A stretch of DNA of 64,000 bases from Quinella sp. 2Q5. GTDB taxonomy: Bacteria > Bacillota > Negativicutes > Selenomonadales > Selenomonadaceae. A program made the translations under genes and the position numbers. The stretch covers positions 1 to 64,000 of the forward strand of contig JADEZQ010000001.1 of NCBI GenBank assembly GCA_015206785.1, written 5' to 3'. Positions 60,020-64,000 of the stretch are shown here, in pieces; position 1 is the stretch's first letter; each line of letters opens with the position of its first letter. The notes under the pieces were generated by a model. That model had not been told where the DNA came from, did no database searches, and saw only the letters and a program-made list of their open reading frames with translations.

Positions 60020-60754
60020 TCAGCGAATTTTTTCCGCAACCGACTCAATGAGTAGCCGCCGAAAATTTTTGAACGTGCCGAGCCCGTCACGCACGACGCG
60101 GACTTTGTGACCGGTCGCCGTCAGCCGCACACGCCACGAATCCGAATCGCCGTCAATGTCCTGCGCCACATGAACGCCGCCATTGAACAGCAACGGTGCC
60201 AGCAAAATTTTTTCGCGCAGATGACGCCCGACGACGTCTGCGAAGCTCGGCGTGTCGTTCTGTTCAATGACGCCGATGTGAACGCCTTCGCCCGCCATCC
60301 GTTGCAGGCTCTCGTAAACGGCGTTGTGCCTGTGCGGAGAGCCGTGCCCGACCAAAATCAAATCCTCGTCGTCGGCGCGCGGGAAACACTCGACGATTGC
60401 GGCGAAAATTTTTTGCGGGACGGGCTCACTCAACAGCGGCGGGATAATCGTGACGTCCTCCGCCGCGCAACTTGCAATCTTGCCGTCGAACTCTTCGCCG
60501 CGCGTGAGGTGCGTGGGCAGCAGAAAAATTTTTCGGTAGCCGTCGCGTCTTAGGCGGGCAATTTCGTCGGCGGGGCTGTTGATGATGACGCCGCGGCGTT
60601 CAAGTTTCCTGCGCATGAAATTCGACGTGAACGCCTGACGAATCTCGAACGCGGGAAAATTTTCCGCAAGCTCTGTCGCCAGCGCGTCGAAGGTCTTTGC
60701 GCGAACGACGTCGTCCGCTGAGCCGAAGCCCGCCAAAATTATCGCGTCACGCAT
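60020..60754 (-). CDS. cbiK: Sirohydrochlorin cobaltochelatase CbiK-like
   Basis: A 244-aa class II chelatase. AFTSNFMRRKLERRG near 41-55, PTHLTRGEEFDGK near 80-92, and metal/porphyrin histidines in VGHGSP (H137) and NGGVHVAQDI (H195) match the CbiK family. It inserts cobalt (or iron) in sirohydrochlorin during anaerobic cobalamin or siroheme synthesis. No cobalamin operon surrounds it. It overlaps the glmM stop by 8 bp, so it is expressed with glmM. Confidence 0.87.
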   Translation of the reverse strand: MRDAIILAGFGSADDVVRAKTFDALATELAENFPAFEIRQAFTSNFMRRKLERRGVIINSPADEIARLRRDGYRKIFLLPTHLTRGEEFDGKIASCAAEDVTIIPPLLSEPVPQKIFAAIVECFPRADDEDLILVGHGSPHRHNAVYESLQRMAGEGVHIGVIEQNDTPSFADVVGRHLREKILLAPLLFNGGVHVAQDIDGDSDSWRVRLTATGHKVRVVRDGLGTFKNFRRLLIESVAEKIR

Positions 60755-62096
60755 CGCACTTCTCGATCTCGGCGGCGATTTTGTTGCAGATATGAATCAG
60801 CCGATTCTTGTCGGAACCCTCCGCCATCACGCGAATCAACGGCTCCGTGCCCGACGCCCTGACGAGAATCCGCCCCGTGTTGCCGAGTTCCTCTTCGCCT
60901 TCGGTAATGGCAAGCTTGACGGCGGCGGAATTTTGGCAAGCGTCTTTGTTGCGGACACGAACGTTGAGCAAGACCTGCGGGTAAGTCGTCATCAGCGCGT
61001 TGAGTTCGCCGGCTTTGGCGCGGAATTTTTTCATGGCGGTGAGGACTTGCAGCGCGGTGATGAGCCCGTCGCCCGTCGTCGAGTAGTCGGAGAAGATTAT
61101 ATGACCTGACTGTTCGCCGCCGAGCCTGTGACCGTTCGCCAGCATGTTTTCCAGAACGTAGCGGTCGCCCACGGCAGTGACTTCGCACGTCAAGCCCAGT
61201 TCTTCCAACGCCTGACGGAAGCCGATGTTGCTCATCACGGTGGTGACGACGGTCTTGTCGGGCAGGGCGTTGACCTCCAGCATCAACTTCGCGCAGATAA
61301 TCATGATGTGGTCGCCGTCTATGATGTCGCCGCGCTCGTCAATGCAAAGGCAACGGTCGGCGTCGCCGTCGTGAGCAATGCCGATGTCCGCGCCGTGTTT
61401 GACGACAGCCGAACGCAAGCCGTCCAGGTGTGTGGAGCCGCAGTTGTCGTTGATGTTGACGCCGTCGGGTTCGTCGCCAATCAAAATCAGTTCCGCGCCG
61501 AGATTTTCCAGAACGGTCGGCATTGCCTTAGACGCGGCACCGTTTGCGCAGTCGAGCACAATCTTCATGTCGTCGAAGCGTTCAGATGTGGTGCCCGTGA
61601 CGAAGCTGATGTAATCCTCCAGCAGGTTTTTGCGCCGTTCAATTCTGCCGACGTCCGCGCCGACAGGCCGCTCGAAATTTTTTCCCGCGTCGATGTCGCG
61701 AACGATCTGCTCAATCTCGTCCTCGACGCTGTCGGGAAGTTTGTAGCCGTTGCCGCCGAAAAATTTTATGCCGTTGTCGCCGAAGGGGTTGTGCGACGCG
61801 CTGATGACGATGCCCGCCGCCGCGTGGAGTTTTCGCGCAAGATACGCCACCGCCGGAGTCGGCACCACCCCCGCAAGAATCGCGTTGCCGCCCGCCGAAC
61901 AAATCCCCGCAACCAGAGCCGCTTCCAACATCTCGCCGCTGATTCGGGTGTCGCGCCCGATTAATATCTGCGGCGTGCCCTCGGAATGTCGCCCGAAAAA
62001 AATTGTCGCCGCGCGCCCCATGCGATACGCCAGCTCCGGCGGCAACTTCGTGTTCGCTTCGCCGCGCACGCCGTCCGTTCCAAACAGTCTTGCCAT
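60747..62096 (-). CDS. glmM: Phosphoglucosamine mutase
   Basis: A 449-aa phosphohexomutase. It has RLFGTDGVRG at the start, the active serine in ISASHNPFGDNG (S101), the metal loop HDGDADRC, and GEQSGHIIF for the sugar-binding loop. It turns glucosamine 6-phosphate to glucosamine 1-phosphate for peptidoglycan and LPS. Length and motifs are all normal. The ATG at 62096 has GGAGGGA-type sequence upstream. cbiK is coupled to it downstream. Confidence 0.97.
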   Translation of the reverse strand: MARLFGTDGVRGEANTKLPPELAYRMGRAATIFFGRHSEGTPQILIGRDTRISGEMLEAALVAGICSAGGNAILAGVVPTPAVAYLARKLHAAAGIVISASHNPFGDNGIKFFGGNGYKLPDSVEDEIEQIVRDIDAGKNFERPVGADVGRIERRKNLLEDYISFVTGTTSERFDDMKIVLDCANGAASKAMPTVLENLGAELILIGDEPDGVNINDNCGSTHLDGLRSAVVKHGADIGIAHDGDADRCLCIDERGDIIDGDHIMIICAKLMLEVNALPDKTVVTTVMSNIGFRQALEELGLTCEVTAVGDRYVLENMLANGHRLGGEQSGHIIFSDYSTTGDGLITALQVLTAMKKFRAKAGELNALMTTYPQVLLNVRVRNKDACQNSAAVKLAITEGEEELGNTGRILVRASGTEPLIRVMAEGSDKNRLIHICNKIAAEIEKCDA

Positions 62097-62172
62097 GAGA
62101 ATCCCTCCGCTAAAAAAATTTTTGCCGCAATTTTATCGCTTATCGCCGCGCAAGGCAACCGACAGCTTCCGC

Positions 62173-62203
62173 AAAAAAAAATCCCCGCCGAAGATGACGA
62201 GGA
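62173..62203 (-). terminator. Terminator after the DUF805 gene
   Basis: On the minus strand TCCTCG pairs with CGGGGA (one G-U) around a 10-nt loop, followed by nine T. Stem is short, but the T-run is long. Confidence 0.6.
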
Positions 62204-62210
62204 GAAAATT

Positions 62211-62663
62211 TTATTCGAGCGGGTCCGGTCCGTGCGGATTGTCGCCTTTTGTGCCGGGGCAAAGCATGATGTAAACCGTGATGACCGTGTTGACGATGCT
62301 CAAGGTGGTTTCCAGGAACGACGGCTCCGCTTCCGGCAAATGCAGATCGACCGAGAGCGTCAGCAGGGAACTTATCACGAACTGCACATAGGCAAGCCGC
62401 TCGTCCTTATCCATGTCGTGCAGGCGTCTCATTGACAGGCAAAGACACGGAACCAGCCCTGCCAATGAAATTGCTCTGGTGACCACGACGCCTAAGGAAG
62501 AGATTTCGTTGTGCCCGGCCAAGTCAATCGACAGCACCACGACCAGAATCAGCATCTCGGCTACAGCGAGCATAAACATCCGTTTGAAATATCGCCAACG
62601 GTTGAGCCGCCCGTCGCGCTTCAAAAAATTTTCGACAAGCCCTCTATCGGGCACTCTACTCAT
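62211..62663 (-). CDS. DUF805 family membrane protein
   Basis: About 150 aa. DUF805 pattern: GRLNRWRYFKR near the N-terminus, RRLHDMDK near 79-86, and a C-terminal GTKGDNPHGPDPLE. Four membrane helices. The family's function is unclear. ATG 62663 has AGAGGTG seven bases upstream. It is downstream of the ABC ATPase gene in the same orientation (24 bp). Confidence 0.85.
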   Translation of the reverse strand: MSRVPDRGLVENFLKRDGRLNRWRYFKRMFMLAVAEMLILVVVLSIDLAGHNEISSLGVVVTRAISLAGLVPCLCLSMRRLHDMDKDERLAYVQFVISSLLTLSVDLHLPEAEPSFLETTLSIVNTVITVYIMLCPGTKGDNPHGPDPLE

Positions 62664-62687
62664 TTGCAAACACCTCTGCGAAAGATT

Positions 62688-63797
62688 TTACGCCAGCGAA
62701 AAATTTATTCGATTGACGCCGTCGGAATACTCGTGGGAATAATTTTGCGCCAGGTTGTGCAGAATGGTCGCGCCCAAGTTGTCCTCGTCGATGTCCGCGT
62801 CAAAGTCTCTGTCGAGCGGATTGAACGGCTTGCCCGCGCAGGTTAAAGTTATCTCGACGCTGTTATCGATCTCGGCGTAGGTCACGTCCAACGAAATTTT
62901 CACGGCGTCTTCGCACGCGTTGTTGAGCATCTCGTAAATCAGTTCCTCGCAACAAAGTTGCAGGCGATTCGTTCGGCGAGCACTCAGCCCGTATTTTTCC
63001 GCGAAAGATTGAATGCCGCCCTGCATCGCCGGCAAGTCGAAGGCGCGTTCGGAAATTTCGTGGCTGAAATATTTTTGCTTGTGGATGAACGCGACGGTCT
63101 TGGGACGTTTGGGCGCGTCGAAGATTTCTGCGGGCGTGCCCTGCTCATAAATCACGCCGTCGGCGAAGAACAAAACTCTGTCGGCAACCTCGCGGGCAAA
63201 GTTCATCTCGTGCGTGACGATCAACATCGTCAAATCGTGTTTGGCGAGCATGCGAATGACTGCCAGCACCTCGCCAACCATTGTCGGGTCAAGCGCACTC
63301 GTCGGCTCGTCGAAGAGGATAACCTTCGGGTTCATCATCAGGCTGCGGCAGATGGCGATTCGCTGTTGTTGCCCGCCGGAGAGAACTTCGGGGAAGGTGT
63401 CCGCCTTAGACGTCAAGCCGACTTGCGCCAGGAGCTCCATTGCTTTTTGACGGGCGTCGTCGGGCGTCATGCCCAGAAGTTTTATCGGCGCGACGGTCAA
63501 ATTTTCCATAACGTTCATGTGCTTGAACAGGTTAAACCTTTGCCAGACCATGCCGAGCTTTCGGCGCACGCGGTCGATGTCGACGTTGGGCGCGGTGATT
63601 TCTTCGCCGTCGATGAAAATTTTTCCGCCGTCGGGAACTTCCAACAGCTCCAGGCACCGCAGGAAAATACTTTTGCCGCAGCCGCTGCCGCCGATGATTG
63701 CGATGCGTTCGCCTGCCTCAACCGTCAAGTCTATGCCGCGCAAGACTTCCAACGCACCGAAAGATTTCTTCAGCCCGCGCACTTCGATAACGCTCAT
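62688..63797 (-). CDS. Polar amino-acid ABC ATPase fused to a GHKL (anti-sigma kinase-like) domain
   Basis: 369 aa. Residues 1-245 are a GlnQ/HisP-type ATPase: Walker A GGSGCGKS (36-43) with Ile where Thr is usual, [18 protein letters not shown] (139-146), Walker [13 protein letters not shown] and the H-loop THE. Residues ~250-369 are an HATPase_c_2-like domain: N-box E284-E285...N292-N293, AGKPFNPL (321-328) and LGATIL (341-346). Such GHKL modules bind ATP in RsbW-type kinases. It overlaps the permease gene (ATGA) and has AGGAGG upstream. The added domain could regulate uptake or signal. Confidence 0.85.
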   Translation of the reverse strand: MSVIEVRGLKKSFGALEVLRGIDLTVEAGERIAIIGGSGCGKSIFLRCLELLEVPDGGKIFIDGEEITAPNVDIDRVRRKLGMVWQRFNLFKHMNVMENLTVAPIKLLGMTPDDARQKAMELLAQVGLTSKADTFPEVLSGGQQQRIAICRSLMMNPKVILFDEPTSALDPTMVGEVLAVIRMLAKHDLTMLIVTHEMNFAREVADRVLFFADGVIYEQGTPAEIFDAPKRPKTVAFIHKQKYFSHEISERAFDLPAMQGGIQSFAEKYGLSARRTNRLQLCCEELIYEMLNNACEDAVKISLDVTYAEIDNSVEITLTCAGKPFNPLDRDFDADIDEDNLGATILHNLAQNYSHEYSDGVNRINFSLA

Positions 63798-64000
63798 TGC
63801 CCGCGCCTCCTGTCGCTCCAATTGAAGAGCCCGTAAACCAGATACGACAACGCCAGATAAATTATCATGCCGCCGGTGATTGTGATCATCGGTTGCATTG
63901 TGCGCGAGGCGATGTTGTTTATGACGCGCGTCAAATCCGTGATGGTGACGTAACCGACGACGCTGGTCCACTGAATCAGGTTGACGATTGTGGATTGATA
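63794..64000 (-). CDS. Amino-acid ABC transporter permease (partial)
   Basis: Only the last ~68 residues are in the window; the gene starts beyond the right edge. It shows [19 protein letters not shown], then a terminal membrane helix [13 protein letters not shown], as in the C-terminus of HisM/GlnP-type permeases. Its stop overlaps the start of the ATPase gene, so the two are coupled. It forms the membrane channel of a polar amino-acid importer; the binding protein is not visible. Confidence 0.85.
   Translation of the reverse strand, partial: YQSTIVNLIQWTSVVGYVTITDLTRVINNIASRTMQPMITITGGMIIYLALSYLVYGLFNWSDRRRGQ

Overview
The window reads as a chromosomal segment of an anaerobic, diderm Firmicute of the Negativicutes (Selenomonas/Veillonella relatives). 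This is inferred from the gene mix, not from a database match. Outer-membrane traits (heptose-based LPS genes, an LptD/OstA-like protein, an autotransporter) sit beside Firmicutes-type traits (NFACT/RqcH protein, mannose-family PTS). Metabolism points to anaerobic fermentation: a 2-oxoacid:ferredoxin oxidoreductase, the succinyl-CoA ligase beta subunit beside methylmalonyl-CoA decarboxylase (succinate/propionate route), futalosine-pathway menaquinone synthesis (mqnC) and an anaerobic-type cobalt chelatase (cbiK). The DNA is GC-rich by eye, genes are densely packed, and ATGA or similar overlaps are common.

Layout. 1-4293 (minus): korC (cut by the window edge), korB, korA, korD, then rqcH. 4476-7711 (minus): two surface-glycan glycosyltransferases. 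7805-8621 (plus): a small ferredoxin and a LysE-type exporter. 8657-12276 (minus): an autotransporter followed by a response regulator and a histidine kinase with no sensor region. 12551-16199 (plus): HlyD-like protein, stand-alone trpB, DedA, low-molecular-weight phosphatase. 16281-17282 (minus): class II fructose-bisphosphate aldolase. 17459-23009 (plus): ahcY-mtaD, a coiled-coil protein with a FliD-C-like domain, tRNA-Glu, thiM-thiE. 23504-28963 (plus): a three-gene Hsp70 operon (GrpE-like, Hsp70, 1072-aa zinc-ribbon/Fn3 protein), the least explained system here. 29182-31735 (minus): a variant thiolase with a MaoC-like partner, and a second FliD-C-like protein. 31893-41990 (plus): a long envelope/LPS cluster. 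42125-46325 (minus): a sugar receptor, histidine kinase, response regulator and solute-binding protein. 46416-49083 (minus): a complete mannose-family PTS. 49247-52943 (minus): grpE-dnaK-dnaJ. 53084-59259 (plus): EAL protein, mutarotase-like protein, sucC, scpB, mqnC, a membrane protein. 59263-64000 (minus): DUF192 protein, zinc-ribbon protein, cbiK, glmM, DUF805 protein, an ABC ATPase fused to a GHKL ATPase domain, and its permease (cut).

Two sequence-level features cut across the gene map. One is a dispersed repeat of about 155 bp made of three hairpins, found full-length or in reduced form at the 3' ends of genes at about 4.3, 23.0-23.3, 29.0-29.2 and 42.0 kb. The other is a strong excess of the A/T palindrome AAAATTTT inside GC-rich coding sequence; a hand count gives about 60 copies, almost none of them in the probably highly expressed genes.

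No CRISPR array, insertion sequence, integrase, phage gene, rRNA or replication origin was seen.
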